Counted from the first letter of the stretch, positions 8,517-17,616 are shown. The stretch is DNA of 49,862 nt from Planctomycetota bacterium (GCA_016200135.1 JACQFI010000023.1:1-49862), one strand, 5' to 3'. A program made the numbers and translations. Notes: generated by a model from the sequence alone, not told the origin.

Positions 8517-9790
8517 TGGAAACCCTTCTTCAATATCTGAACTTCGCGATCGTCTCGAACCACCTGACGTTGATCGGGATCTACACCATCCTCGCGCTCT
8601 CGCTGAACCTGATTAACGGTTCGCTCGGCGTCTTTTCGCTGGGGCACAACGCCTTCTGGGGCATGGGTGCGTACGCGGCAGCAGCGGTCGTCTGGATGTA
8701 CGGCACGCCCGCGGGCGGCGCGTGTCCGTTCTTTGCCTCCTTTATCGTCGCCATTCTGGCCGCGGCCGTCTTCGGCCTGCTGGTCGGCCTGCCGTGCCTG
8801 CGGCTGCGGGGCGATTACCTGGCCATCGCCACGCTGGGGTTCGCCGAGATCTTCGTCATTTGCGTGCGGAACTCCGAGACCTGGAGCGGGCTGGCCTCGC
8901 TGGGGGTCTTCCAGAGCCTCGGGTTTTCCAAGATCGGCGCTGAAGGCTTCGCCAGCCGCGGGCTGGGCGGCGCGGCGGGGTTCTCGCTCGACGACGGCTT
9001 CCAAGGCGGCAACGATTTCGCGCTCTCGCTCACCGGCAGCAACACCGGCCGCGAATGGTTCTATCTCATCCTGACGTGGGTCCTCGTGGCCGTCACGTTC
9101 GTGGTGATCCGCAACCTGCTGCGCTCCGCCCACGGCCGCGCGATCGTCTCGATCTGCGAGGACGAGACCGCCGCCGAACTGCTCGGCGTGAACCTCACGC
9201 GCTACAAAGTCCTCGCGTTCGTGCTCGGCGCGGCGTTCGCCGGGCTTGCGGGCGCGCTCTACGCCAACTTCCGCAGCAGCGTCTCGCCCAACAACTTCCT
9301 GATGATGGAAGGCATCAAGGTCCTGCTCATGGTCGTGCTGGGCGGCCTGGGCAGCCAATCGGGCACGCTCATGGCCGTCGCGCTCCTTTATGTATCGGAA
9401 CAGGCGCTGGGCGTCATCAAGATCGAAGTGCCGTTCCTGAAATACCACGGCGACAAGTTCGTGGTCGAGCCCCAGACGCTCAAGGACCTGTGGCAGGTTA
9501 TTTTTTCCGTGCTCCTGATTCTCCTGATGCTGCTCAAGCCCGACGGCATCATGGGCCGCAACGAGTTCTCGCGCGCGTATTTCCGCGGGCTCTGGGCGGG
9601 CTGGCGTCGCGACGTCCTGAGCCTGGCGCTGACCTTCATTCAGTGGATACAGTTCCTGCTCGTGCTGCTGCTCGCGACGGACCCCTGGCTGCTGCTGGGC
9701 TCGATTATCCTCCTGCTGGGCCTCCAGGTTTTCAAAAAGATTCGCCGCGAGCAGAAAGAACGCCTCTATCCAGCGGGAGGCGCGTCATGA
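8516..9790 (+). CDS. livM: Branched-chain amino-acid ABC permease LivM with extra C-terminal membrane hairpin
   Basis: 424 aa, longer than the common 300-360. It forms the second half of the channel. Family features are L-N-L-I-N-G-S-L-G-V-F-S-L-G-H, the G-D-Y-L-A-I-A-T-L-G-F-A-E-I motif and A-G-A-L-Y-A-N-F. After the usual end (L-K-P-D-G-I-M-G-R) about 75 residues remain, containing two further hydrophobic stretches and a basic tail (K-K-I-R-R-E-Q-K-E-R). This extension is unusual. The gene overlaps livH and livG by 1-4 nt, so the operon is tightly coupled. Confidence 0.93.
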   Translation: METLLQYLNFAIVSNHLTLIGIYTILALSLNLINGSLGVFSLGHNAFWGMGAYAAAAVVWMYGTPAGGACPFFASFIVAILAAAVFGLLVGLPCLRLRGDYLAIATLGFAEIFVICVRNSETWSGLASLGVFQSLGFSKIGAEGFASRGLGGAAGFSLDDGFQGGNDFALSLTGSNTGREWFYLILTWVLVAVTFVVIRNLLRSAHGRAIVSICEDETAAELLGVNLTRYKVLAFVLGAAFAGLAGALYANFRSSVSPNNFLMMEGIKVLLMVVLGGLGSQSGTLMAVALLYVSEQALGVIKIEVPFLKYHGDKFVVEPQTLKDLWQVIFSVLLILLMLLKPDGIMGRNEFSRAYFRGLWAGWRRDVLSLALTFIQWIQFLLVLLLATDPWLLLGSIILLLGLQVFKKIRREQKERLYPAGGAS

Positions 9791-10581
9791 GCGAAGCAGC
9801 AGACAAGCACCAGCCGGTCCTGCGTGCGCAAGAGCTCTGCAAGAGCTTCGGCGGCCTGAAGGCGGTGGACACGTTTTCGGTCGAACTGCGGCCCGGCGAG
9901 ATCGTCGGCCTGATCGGCCCCAACGGCGCGGGCAAGACCACGGTCTTCAATCTGCTCACCGGCGTCTACAAGCCCGACCGCGGCGTGATCACGCTGCGTG
10001 GCACGGACACCGGCTGGCTCTCGCCCGACCGCATCGCCGGCTTGGGCCTCGCGCGCACATTCCAGAATATCCGCCTCTTTAAAGAGATGACGGTGCTCGA
10101 GAACGTGAAGGTCGGGTTCCAGCCGGTCAAGCGGCAGTCGATCGCCGGCGCGATCTTCCGGACGCCCAAGTTCAGGCTGGAGGAACGGGAGATCGAACGT
10201 GAGGCCCTCGCGCTGCTGGAACTCATGGGCATCGCGGATTTGAAGGACGCGCGCTCCGCGAGCCTGGCCTACGGGCAGCAGCGGCGCCTGGAGATCGCCC
10301 GGGCGCTTGCGTCGAGCCCCAAGGTCCTGCTCCTGGACGAACCGGCCGCCGGCACGAACGAGAGCGAGTCCGCCGCGCTGCAGGAACTCATCCGCCAGAT
10401 TCGCGAGAAGTTCACGCTCACGATTCTGCTCATCGAACACGACATGCCGTTCGTGATGGGACTTGTCTCGCGCCTGCTGGTGCTCGACCACGGGGTCACG
10501 ATTGCCCGCGGCACGCCTGCGGAGGTCCGCAAGGACCCGAAGGTCATCGAAGCCTATCTCGGACAGGGAGCGGAAGCGTGA
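9787..10581 (+). CDS. livG: Branched-chain amino-acid ABC transporter ATPase LivG
   Basis: 264 aa. Cytoplasmic ATPase subunit. Walker A is G-P-N-G-A-G-K-T-T, the signature region reads L-A-Y-G-Q-Q-R-R-L-E-I-A-R in the LivG manner, Walker B is V-L-L-L-D-E-P, and the switch His lies in L-I-E-H-D-M. The LivG-typical F-Q-N-I-R-L-F follows the Q-loop. ATG 9787 overlaps the livM stop (ATGA), and its own end overlaps livF by a GTGA. Confidence 0.95.
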   Translation: MSEAADKHQPVLRAQELCKSFGGLKAVDTFSVELRPGEIVGLIGPNGAGKTTVFNLLTGVYKPDRGVITLRGTDTGWLSPDRIAGLGLARTFQNIRLFKEMTVLENVKVGFQPVKRQSIAGAIFRTPKFRLEEREIEREALALLELMGIADLKDARSASLAYGQQRRLEIARALASSPKVLLLDEPAAGTNESESAALQELIRQIREKFTLTILLIEHDMPFVMGLVSRLLVLDHGVTIARGTPAEVRKDPKVIEAYLGQGAEA

Positions 10582-11297
10582 GCGGCGAGCCGGTCCTGAA
10601 GGTGGAGGGCCTCGACGTCTTCTACGGCGGCATCCAGGCGCTGCGCGGCGTGGGGCTGGAAGTCCGCCCGGGCGAACTGGTCACGCTCATCGGCGCAAAC
10701 GGCGCCGGCAAGAGCACCACGCTCAAGACGATCTCCGGCATCCTGACGCCGCGGACGGGCAAGGTGTTCTTCGAGGGCCGCGAGATCACGGGCCGCGCTC
10801 CGCACCTGAACATCCGCGCGGGCCTGGCGCTCTGCCCCGAAGGCCGCCGCATCTTTCCCAATCTTACCGTGGACGAGAATCTCGATCTTGGGGCTTACGT
10901 GCGGAAGGACGGCGCCGCCATCAAAAGCGACATCGAACTGATGCACAAGACCTTTCCCATCCTGCTCGACCGCGCCCGCCAGTTCGCCGGCACGCTCTCC
11001 GGCGGCGAACAGCAGATGCTGGCGATGGCCCGCGCGCTCATGTCGCGCCCCAAGCTCCTCATGCTCGATGAACCCAGCCTGGGCCTCGCGCCGAAGCTGG
11101 TGGACCGTATTTTCGAGGTCCTCCGGAATTTGAAGTCTCAGGGGGTAACGATCCTGCTCGTCGAACAGAATGCGCGGCAGGCCCTGGACGTGGCCGACCG
11201 GGGGTACGTGCTCGAGACCGGCAAGGTGGTGAAATCGGGTCCCGCGCGCGAACTTGCGGTCGACCCGGCGGTGCGCAAGGCGTATCTCGGGGGGTGA
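10578..11297 (+). CDS. livF: Branched-chain amino-acid ABC transporter ATPase LivF
   Basis: 239 aa, from a GTG overlapping the livG stop. Walker A is G-A-N-G-A-G-K-S-T, the signature is L-S-G-G-E-Q-Q, Walker B is L-L-M-L-D-E-P-S-L-G-L-A-P, and the switch is L-V-E-Q-N-A. The C-P-E-G-R-R-I-F-P-N-L-T segment is a LivF hallmark. It pairs with LivG beneath LivHM. It closes the five-gene importer; the following gene restarts after about 107 bp of AT-richer DNA. Confidence 0.95.
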   Translation: MSGEPVLKVEGLDVFYGGIQALRGVGLEVRPGELVTLIGANGAGKSTTLKTISGILTPRTGKVFFEGREITGRAPHLNIRAGLALCPEGRRIFPNLTVDENLDLGAYVRKDGAAIKSDIELMHKTFPILLDRARQFAGTLSGGEQQMLAMARALMSRPKLLMLDEPSLGLAPKLVDRIFEVLRNLKSQGVTILLVEQNARQALDVADRGYVLETGKVVKSGPARELAVDPAVRKAYLGG

Positions 11298-11404
11298 GCG
11301 GCGCGCAAACGCTTGCATCCAAACCAAAATTTCATCGAAAGAAGATCCCTTTGTACGGTATAAAGGGTGTTCTAGACGCTCGCGCGCAGCCCGGGAACCG
11401 GCCG
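11298..11404 (+). promoter_or_regulatory. AT-rich gap with possible promoter for the DUF502 gene
   Basis: A 107-bp AT-richer gap after livF. A TTGCAT at about 11311-11316 and a TATAAA at about 11360 resemble sigma-70 hexamers, but the spacing is far from 17 nt, so they may not act together. The DUF502 frame is open back to a GTG at 11294 that overlaps the livF stop, so an extended start coupled to livF is possible. Confidence 0.3.
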
Positions 11405-12226
11405 ATGGCACTCCGAATCAAACGCCCCAGTCTTTTGACGCGCTTTCGCAATTTCCTGCGCTCCAATTTCATCGCGGGCATGTTCATTGCCTTGCCGCTG
11501 GCGATCACGGTGGCTGTGCTGGGGTGGGTCTGGGAACGCCTCGACGGTCCGCTGAGCTTGGTCTTCGCTTCGACGCACTCCGCCGGCGGCATGGGCGAAC
11601 GCCTGCTCCGCTTCGCGCGCGGCACGCCGGTTTCCGAAGACATCGTGATCCCTCTGATGGGCCTCTGCATCCTGATCCTGGCCGTGCTGTTCCTCGGCAT
11701 CGTGATCCGCAGCCTGATTGGCCGTTACCTGTTGAGTATTTTCGAGCATATCGTGACGCATCTCCCGTTCGTGGGTATCCTCTATTCTTCGGTCAAACAG
11801 CTCGGCGAGGCCTTCATCAGCGACGACGGCAAGAGCAAGTTCCAGAGCGCCGTGCTGGTCCAGTTTCCTATGCAGGGAAGCTGGGTGATCGGCTTCGTCA
11901 CTGGCACGGCCTACGCCCCCTTGGCCGAGACCATGGCCGGCCCGCTGAAGCAGGAAGCCGCGGCGAAAGGCGCGCCGCCGCCGGACATCATCACCGTTTT
12001 CGTCCCCACCACGCCGCTGCCGACGCAGGGCTTCACGCTGGTGCTGCCGCGTTCGGAGACGCGCGAGCTGCCCATCAGCGTCGAAGAGGCCATCAAGCTG
12101 GTGATCTCGGGCGGCATCATCAATCACCCGACCACGTCCCACCGCCAGCCGGTTCAAACTCCGGACTTTGATTTGCCGCAGGCCAAGCCGGCGTCCGGCA
12201 AGTCCGAAGCGCCTCAGAAAGCCTGA
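11405..12226 (+). CDS. DUF502 family inner-membrane protein
   Basis: 273 aa from ATG 11405; an upstream GTG (11294) would add 37 basic residues but homology starts near L-L-T-R-F-R. Two transmembrane segments (about residues 20-45 and 80-110) enclose a short loop. The family-typical segment H-L-P-F-V-G-I-L-Y-S-S-V-K-Q, F-V-T-G and F-V-P-T-T-P-L-P-T-Q-G motifs follow. DUF502 proteins are widespread in Gram-negative bacteria and their biochemical role is unknown. The C-terminus is a proline/lysine-rich tail. Confidence 0.88.
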   Translation: MALRIKRPSLLTRFRNFLRSNFIAGMFIALPLAITVAVLGWVWERLDGPLSLVFASTHSAGGMGERLLRFARGTPVSEDIVIPLMGLCILILAVLFLGIVIRSLIGRYLLSIFEHIVTHLPFVGILYSSVKQLGEAFISDDGKSKFQSAVLVQFPMQGSWVIGFVTGTAYAPLAETMAGPLKQEAAAKGAPPPDIITVFVPTTPLPTQGFTLVLPRSETRELPISVEEAIKLVISGGIINHPTTSHRQPVQTPDFDLPQAKPASGKSEAPQKA

Positions 12227-12336
12227 CCGGATTCCTCCGGAAACCCCATGCAGGTCCTGTGGAAGCGCATAAGATATGCCGCGCCGTTGGCCGATACTGC
12301 TGGTGAAGACTGCCGCTTAGCCTCGGAGCAACCGCT
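12227..12336. other. Intergenic gap with a small GC hairpin
   Basis: 110 bp. A CCGGA/TCCGG hairpin lies directly after the DUF502 stop (about 12229-12243) but no T-run follows, so read-through into the HEAT gene is likely. Nothing else is evident. Confidence 0.3.
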
Positions 12337-14178
12337 TTGGACGAGATACTGGAACGCCTTACCGCGTATGTTGCGAGCAAAGACGCGCGCTTGGCTTGCG
12401 CTTCCGCCGTCGTGCTCGCCGAACTGGCCCCCCAGCAGGCCGCCGTCGTTCGCGACCTGCGCGTGGCGCTGGAGAAGTCCGATCCCGTGCGCCGTCCGTT
12501 CATCATCGAGGCGCTCGGGCGCATCGGCACTCCGGAGGCCGCTCAAGCCCTGGTTCCGGTGATCGAGGCAGGCGGGCCGTCGGCTGAAGACGCGCTGCGC
12601 GCCGTGGCCCACGCTGGCGCGGGGGCGCTCAAGCCGCTCGCGGGCCTGCTGAAAAAAGCCCACAACGACCTGCGCGTGAAACTGGCCGAAGCCATCTCCC
12701 GCACGGGCGAGTCCCAGGGCTTTGCCGCGCTCTTCGGCGAGTTGCGCGCGGCCGACGCCAACGCCGCGCGCTCCTTGCGCGAAGGCATGCACCGCGCCTT
12801 GCAGAGTCTCGACGAGAAGGGCCGCGGGGCGCTCTTGCATCAGACGGTCAAGGCGCTCGAGACTAAAGCGTATTGCGAGAATGAGCCCGCCTTTCACGCC
12901 GCCGCGGAACTGGCGGGCGAACTCGGCGACCCCGAGGCGCTGCCCGCGCTGCTCTCCTTCGCGGGCCTCAAGGCCGACCCACGCCTCCGCCGCGCGGCGC
13001 TGTTGGCCGTCGCGCGGATCAAACTGGACCCCGAGCGCCGCGGGCGCATGGCCGGAAAGCTGCTGCCGCTGCTCGAAGAGTCCGATTACGGCCAGGCTGT
13101 GGAACCCGCGCTGATCGCGCTGCGCGACGCCGAGATCGGCGCGGAGTTCCGCGCGGCGCTCCAGCGCCTGGTGAACTCCCAGTTGCCGCAGGTCCGCGAC
13201 TTCGCCATGAAGAAATTGGCCGCGGGCGGTTCGGCGCGCAACCTGCAGGACCTCGTCGCCTGCCTGGAAGACGCCGATCCCTCGGTTCGGGAGAGCGCCG
13301 CGTCCGCGCTGTCCAAAGCGCCCGGCGCCGCGCCGCTCGTGGCCGAACGGCTGCTCAAGATGGCGTCCGGCGCAGCGAGCCGCCTCGCGGCGCGCGTGCT
13401 TCAGGACACCGCCCCGGAGATCCCCGGCCGGACCCTGGCCGCGCTCGCGAAGACCTACGTCGAACTGGCCACCGGCGCGGGCGCGAAAGCCGGCGAGTCC
13501 CAGGATGCCGACACCCGGCGCGAGGCCGACGAACGCCGCGGCGCCGTCCTGGCGGTGCTCCGCGCCAGCGGCAGCGAAGTCCTGGCCGAAACGGCCGCCG
13601 CTACCGCCGCAAAATTGCGCAATGACGGCGATAACGCGCGCGCGCTTGGGTTGATGAAATCCATCGCCGGCATAGCTGGGTGGAGGAGCCCGCAGAAACT
13701 GGAACTGGCGCTTGCCGGGCTGAGTCTGGTCCCGCTGGACATCGCCCGGCCCGCACGGAACAACAACGCCAACCTGCGTCTGATTGAAGAGGTGCTCGCC
13801 GACCCCAAGGCCGAGCCCAAGCCGCTGGCAAAGAGACTGCTGAAGGACGATTCCATCGAGCGCCGCGTGCTCGGGTTCATCGGCCATCATTTCAGCGAAC
13901 GCATGCACGGCGACCGGGACTTCGGCCGCGTGCTCCTGGAAGGCCTCGCCGCGAACCCGCGTTCCGACGAGGGCAAGCAGGCGCGCGAGAAGCTGGTCCT
14001 GGAAGGCATGGCGCGCTCCACGAAGGCCTCGAAGGCCGGCATATTGGAAGAACGCGCCAAGGTGATGATGGCTGCGGCCGATATGGCCGCAAAAGCCGCC
14101 GCTGACGAAGCCCGCCGCGCCAGGAAGGCCAAGGGCGCGCGCAGTAAATCCAAGGTCAAGGCGCGCGGAAAGCGTTGA
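12337..14178 (+). CDS. HEAT-repeat protein
   Basis: 613 aa from TTG 12337, supported by CGGAG about 8 nt upstream. The chain is a series of 30-40-residue helical repeats rich in Ala, Leu, Arg and Asp, such as F-I-I-E-A-L-G-R-I-G-T-P-E-A-A-Q-A-L and the D-A-D-P-S-V-R-E-S-A-A-S-A-L unit, typical of HEAT/PBS-lyase-like scaffolds. There is no signal peptide or catalytic motif. The last ~40 residues are Ala/Lys/Arg rich with a basic tail that could bind nucleic acid or membrane. Partners are unknown; the neighbours do not suggest one. Confidence 0.85.
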   Translation: MDEILERLTAYVASKDARLACASAVVLAELAPQQAAVVRDLRVALEKSDPVRRPFIIEALGRIGTPEAAQALVPVIEAGGPSAEDALRAVAHAGAGALKPLAGLLKKAHNDLRVKLAEAISRTGESQGFAALFGELRAADANAARSLREGMHRALQSLDEKGRGALLHQTVKALETKAYCENEPAFHAAAELAGELGDPEALPALLSFAGLKADPRLRRAALLAVARIKLDPERRGRMAGKLLPLLEESDYGQAVEPALIALRDAEIGAEFRAALQRLVNSQLPQVRDFAMKKLAAGGSARNLQDLVACLEDADPSVRESAASALSKAPGAAPLVAERLLKMASGAASRLAARVLQDTAPEIPGRTLAALAKTYVELATGAGAKAGESQDADTRREADERRGAVLAVLRASGSEVLAETAAATAAKLRNDGDNARALGLMKSIAGIAGWRSPQKLELALAGLSLVPLDIARPARNNNANLRLIEEVLADPKAEPKPLAKRLLKDDSIERRVLGFIGHHFSERMHGDRDFGRVLLEGLAANPRSDEGKQAREKLVLEGMARSTKASKAGILEERAKVMMAAADMAAKAAADEARRARKAKGARSKSKVKARGKR

Positions 14179-14200
14179 TGTTCGAACGTGCAGGCGTGGA

Positions 14201-14224
14201 GTGTGATTCTCTCGCCGGAGAATC
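14201..14224. repeat. 9-bp perfect stem hairpin after the HEAT gene
   Basis: GTGATTCTC pairs with GAGAATCAC around a 6-nt loop. There is no T-run, so it is not a classic intrinsic terminator. It lies between convergent genes and may end or protect the HEAT transcript. Confidence 0.45.
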
Positions 14225-14345
14225 ACAACACCCGCCGCGCCCTGCGACACGTATTACTGCATTCTTGGGGCGTGCTGAACCCCTTTGCGAGCGCATTCAA
14301 TTCTTTGAGCGCGTGCACCGGACCATGCGTTGGATGCTTCCGGGC

Positions 14346-14768
14346 TCACGAACCGTGAAGCTCCCGCACCGCACCCGCACTGGGCAGTTCAACCGGCGCA
14401 CCGGCGAGCCCTTCCGAGATCCATAAGTGGGCCCGTTCGGAGTCGTAATGCTTGAAATAACGGATCTCCGCCGTCGTGAAAGGCTTGCAGAAGACGCTCA
14501 TCCAGGAGTGCCACTTCTTTTCGCCCACCATGGCCAGGCGTTCGATGTCTTTGAAATGCTTGGCGTCGAACTTGAGGTCTTCCCAAAGCGCGCCCATTTT
14601 CCAGCCGTGGAAATCGTGGAGGTCCAAAAGGATTCGCAGCTTGCCGTTTCTTTGAATGAGGTGTTCCACAACGGGCACAAATTCCGTGTAGTCTTCCTTC
14701 TTCAGTTTCCCGGTGGCGTGGATCTCAAGAATTTTCCCATTCGCCACTTCGCGCATAGTTACAGGCAT
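14346..14768 (-). CDS. SpoIIAA-like (STAS-fold) protein
   Basis: 140 aa from ATG 14768; a frame open further upstream lacks homology. The sequence follows the SpoIIAA-like/DUF3478 pattern: I-L-E-I-H-A-T-G-K-L near the start, I-L-L-D-L-H-D-F-H-G-W, then F-K-D-I-E-R-L-A-M-V-G-E-K-K-W and F-K-H-Y-D-S-E-R-A-H-L-W-I near the end. Members are small soluble alpha/beta proteins related to anti-sigma antagonists and lipid-binding domains, with no fixed enzymatic role. It stands alone, upstream of which lies the terminator of the UroD-family gene. Confidence 0.85.
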   Translation of the reverse strand: MPVTMREVANGKILEIHATGKLKKEDYTEFVPVVEHLIQRNGKLRILLDLHDFHGWKMGALWEDLKFDAKHFKDIERLAMVGEKKWHSWMSVFCKPFTTAEIRYFKHYDSERAHLWISEGLAGAPVELPSAGAVRELHGS

Positions 14769-14867
14769 CGGCCACCGCCTTTCTAAGGCTGAATGAATAC
14801 ACAACCTCTCCTAAAAGAGGACGCCCGTTGCTTCCGATTTTGTCAATTTAGCTTGCCGAAAGGGCAC

Positions 14868-14898
14868 AAAAAAACGCTCCCTTGGCGAAAAGGGAGCG
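14868..14898 (-). terminator. Intrinsic terminator of the UroD-family gene
   Basis: On the minus strand a perfect 9-bp stem (CGCTCCCTT / AAGGGAGCG, 14875-14898) with a 6-nt loop is followed by seven T residues (14868-14874). It lies about 40 nt past the stop of the gene ending at 14941 and isolates it from the SpoIIAA-like gene. Confidence 0.92.
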
Positions 14899-14940
14899 CG
14901 ACCTGAATGGAGTTCGGAAAAGCTCTCGGCACCAAAGAGA

Positions 14941-16302
14941 CTACGCGTTCACGCCTTTCACCGTCAGCGGCTTCGCTTCGTCGCCGGGTTCTTTGCCCAG
15001 GCCGTCGTAGCGGCCGTACTCTTCGGCCAACTCGGCCAGCCGCGTGAGACGCTCGGCCTTCACGTGCGGCGCCACGCTGCACGCCGTCGAGAGCACGTAC
15101 CCGCTGCCGGGCTTGCCGACTTTCAGGCGCCACTTGATGTCGTTCTCACAGGCCTCGATGCCGCCGCGCGCCTGGAGCAGGTTCGAGACGCTGTCCACGT
15201 TGCCTTTGAAGAAGAACTTCTCGCCGAACTTCTGCTTCGCTTCTTCCAGGTCCGTGTTGCCGAGCGGGGGCGGGTCGAGAGTGTCCAGGCCGTTGACGCC
15301 GGTCTCGACCATCAGGTCCAGCCGGTCGCCGATCGCGCCGCAGGTGTGCACGTAGCCGGGCAGTTCGATCCCCGCCGCGCGGATGCCCTTCCAGACTTTC
15401 CGCTCCGCCGGGAGCACGAATTCCTCGTAGTGCTCGCGCGAGAAGAACCCGCCGCCCGCAAAAGCGCTGGTCATCAGCAGCGCGTCCACGCCGTGCTGCG
15501 CGAGCCGCTTGACGTACTCCACCGAACCGTACGCGAAGCGCTCGAGAATCGCCTTCATCTTGTCCGGATTGTCGATGAAGCCCATCAGCGCGCGCTCGTA
15601 ACCGAAGAGCTCCATGATCTGGCTCATGGGGCTGAAGAACTCGCCGTGCACGCTTAGATCCGGCGCGGCCTTGCGCACGAGGTCGATGGTGCGCCACTCG
15701 TACTCGGGGAAGTACGTCTCGGGCTTGTGGTAGTCCGCCGTGTACTCGTTGTTACCGAAGAAATACGGGTACTTAAGCCCGCATTCGGTGTGCGGATCGT
15801 CGTAGAAGATCTTGTCCACATCGACGTCGTCGATTTCCGGGCGCACGCGCAGGTCGTTGTCCTTCACGAACGCGTCGGTATCCGCAGGGTCGGGGTTCTG
15901 GCCGGGGAGCGGAACGTAGTGGTGCGCGTTGTCGTCGTGCGGGCACTTCGTTACGCCGGGATAGTTCTTCCAGTAGACGTAGTCCTCGTCCTTGCCCGCG
16001 ACAATGCGCGCGACGTTCTTCTTCCAGTTCTCGGGGCGGCCGGGCAGGTTGATCAGGATGCCGTCGAAGCGGTACTTGCGCGCGAGCTGCACGAAGCAGT
16101 CCGCGAGGGCCTCGCTGGAATGCCAGACTTCGTACCCGGGATAGCCGCAGTTCAGAATGTAGTGCCCGATCGAGAGCTGGCACATCACCGGCACGCGGTC
16201 GGGAAGCTGGTGCCGCATCGTCCGCGCCATGCGCTCGCGCCCGGTCAGCGCCTTGGGCTGGGTATGAACTTTGGGTTCCGCCGCCGCCGTTTCCACGCTC
16301 AT
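14941..16302 (-). CDS. Uroporphyrinogen decarboxylase-family protein (corrinoid methyltransferase-like)
   Basis: 453 aa. I start at ATG 16302, preceded by AGGA. The fold is the UroD/MtaA/CmuA TIM barrel. It lacks the N-terminal signature arginines of true HemE, and instead shows H-T-C-G about residue 325 and a later Cys in S-T-A-C-S-V-A-P, an H-x-C...C zinc set like that of methylcobamide methyltransferases. Such proteins outside heme synthesis often demethylate small substrates or are uncharacterised. It lies 44 bp downstream of a ROK regulator in the same direction, so regulation by a sugar-like ligand is a fair inference. A strong terminator follows. Confidence 0.85.
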   Translation of the reverse strand: MSVETAAAEPKVHTQPKALTGRERMARTMRHQLPDRVPVMCQLSIGHYILNCGYPGYEVWHSSEALADCFVQLARKYRFDGILINLPGRPENWKKNVARIVAGKDEDYVYWKNYPGVTKCPHDDNAHHYVPLPGQNPDPADTDAFVKDNDLRVRPEIDDVDVDKIFYDDPHTECGLKYPYFFGNNEYTADYHKPETYFPEYEWRTIDLVRKAAPDLSVHGEFFSPMSQIMELFGYERALMGFIDNPDKMKAILERFAYGSVEYVKRLAQHGVDALLMTSAFAGGGFFSREHYEEFVLPAERKVWKGIRAAGIELPGYVHTCGAIGDRLDLMVETGVNGLDTLDPPPLGNTDLEEAKQKFGEKFFFKGNVDSVSNLLQARGGIEACENDIKWRLKVGKPGSGYVLSTACSVAPHVKAERLTRLAELAEEYGRYDGLGKEPGDEAKPLTVKGVNA

Positions 16303-16346
16303 CGTCCGTTTCCTTTCCGCGCCGCCGTACGAGCAGGGCGGGGCGC

Positions 16347-17555
16347 TCACACCGCCGCGACTTCTGGAATGGTGAATACGCTTTGCAGCACCAGCGAAGC
16401 TCCGCCCACGATCCCGGCCGAAAGCCCCAGCGCGCCCGCGGGCATCTCGAGCCGTTCGCCGAACGGCTTGAGCGTCTCGCGGCGGATCGCCGCGCGCAGC
16501 GGCTCGCACATCGTCTTCTCGTGCACGGCCAGCGAGCCGCTCAGCACCACCGCCGCCGGGCGCGTAAGATTCACCAGGCTGCCGATCGCGCGGCCCATGC
16601 GCCGGATGGCCTCCGCGCGCAGTTCCGCGCATGCGGGCTTCTCCGAAGTCCAGAACGCCACCGGGCCTAACTCCGCCAGATCCCCGCGGCCCTTGTCGAT
16701 CAGTTGCCGCCGCAGGTATTTCCAGGCGATGAAGGTCTCGAGGCAGCCGTTCCCGCCGCAGGCGCAGGGCGGGCCGTCGGCCTCGATCTTGAAATGGCCC
16801 AACTCCGCCGAACTCTCGAACATCCCGCGGATCGGGCGCCCGTCGCTGAGAATCGCCGCGCCGATCTGTCCCGGTTCCAGAATCACCAGCACCGCGTCGC
16901 GCATCCCGCGGATCGCGCCGTACAGCCGTTCGGCGGTCAGGTGCGAATTCGCCACATTGCCCAGCGTGACGCGGGCGATGCCCGTCGCCTGCGCAACCCG
17001 CTGCGCCAGCGGCGGGCCTTTCTCGAGACCCGGAAACGCGGAAGAGAGCAGCACGCTGCCGTTCTCGGCGTTCAGGATGCCCGGCAGCGAGAGCCCCAGG
17101 CCCAGGCAGTGTTCCAACGGCGGGCTGCCCTCGGACAGGACCGCCTTCACCTCGCGGGCAATCTGCGCCACCAGTTGCGTGCCGTTCTCGGCGTTCTCAA
17201 CCACGGCTTCGCGGGACGCGGTCATTTTTCCGGCCAGGTTCACGCGCCCGGTGCGCAGCCGTTCCTTGTCCACGTACACGCCCAGCGCATACGGTTCGGA
17301 GAGATTCAGTTCTAAAAGCTGTTCGGGCCGGCCGCGCTCGCCTTCGCCGCGCGGCGCGGAGCCCGTCTCGACGAGCAGCTTCGCCGCGAGCATCTCTTCC
17401 ACCAGGTCGCCCACCGTGGTCAGGCGGATGCCCGTGCGTTTGTGGAGGCGCAGCCGCGAAGCCGGGCCGTCCCGCAGGGCGTCCAGCACCATTCCGCGAT
17501 TGACCGCGCGCTTGAACGCCTGGTTGCTCTCAAAGGGGTTGTTGATTTCGGCCAT
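16347..17555 (-). CDS. ROK-family transcriptional regulator
   Basis: 402 aa, the NagC/XylR/Mlc size. Residues about 15-75 form a winged helix (R-G-M-V-L-D-A-L-R-D-G, then R-L-R-L-H-K-R-T-G-I-R-L-T-T-V). The ROK half contains L-G-L-G-L-S-L-P-G, the E-L-G-H zinc histidine and C-A-C-G-G-N-G-C-L-E. The kinase catalytic N-D-A-N is replaced by G-N-V-A-N, so sugar phosphorylation is unlikely and a pure sensor-repressor is expected. It probably controls itself and the UroD-family gene. Confidence 0.92.
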   Translation of the reverse strand: MAEINNPFESNQAFKRAVNRGMVLDALRDGPASRLRLHKRTGIRLTTVGDLVEEMLAAKLLVETGSAPRGEGERGRPEQLLELNLSEPYALGVYVDKERLRTGRVNLAGKMTASREAVVENAENGTQLVAQIAREVKAVLSEGSPPLEHCLGLGLSLPGILNAENGSVLLSSAFPGLEKGPPLAQRVAQATGIARVTLGNVANSHLTAERLYGAIRGMRDAVLVILEPGQIGAAILSDGRPIRGMFESSAELGHFKIEADGPPCACGGNGCLETFIAWKYLRRQLIDKGRGDLAELGPVAFWTSEKPACAELRAEAIRRMGRAIGSLVNLTRPAAVVLSGSLAVHEKTMCEPLRAAIRRETLKPFGERLEMPAGALGLSAGIVGGASLVLQSVFTIPEVAAV

Positions 17556-17583
17556 AGGTTCCGCAGCCTTTATTCCCGCACAC

Positions 17584-17616
17584 GCTATTAATTACCCGAT
17601 TTTCGCTATTTGTCAA
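17584..17616 (-). promoter_or_regulatory. Promoter and possible operator of the ROK regulator
   Basis: On the minus strand TTGACA (17611-17616) and ATTAAT (17587-17592) are separated by 18 nt, 30 bp upstream of the ROK start. CGCTATT occurs twice (17584-17590, 17604-17610), 20 nt apart, i.e. two helical turns, and the block is AT-rich in a GC-rich genome. ROK repressors are known to bind AT-rich sites of this kind, so autoregulation is plausible. Confidence 0.55.

Noticed and set aside
14941..16302. HemE (heme biosynthesis)
   Set aside because: The N-terminal HemE signature is missing and zinc-type H-x-C...C ligands are present.
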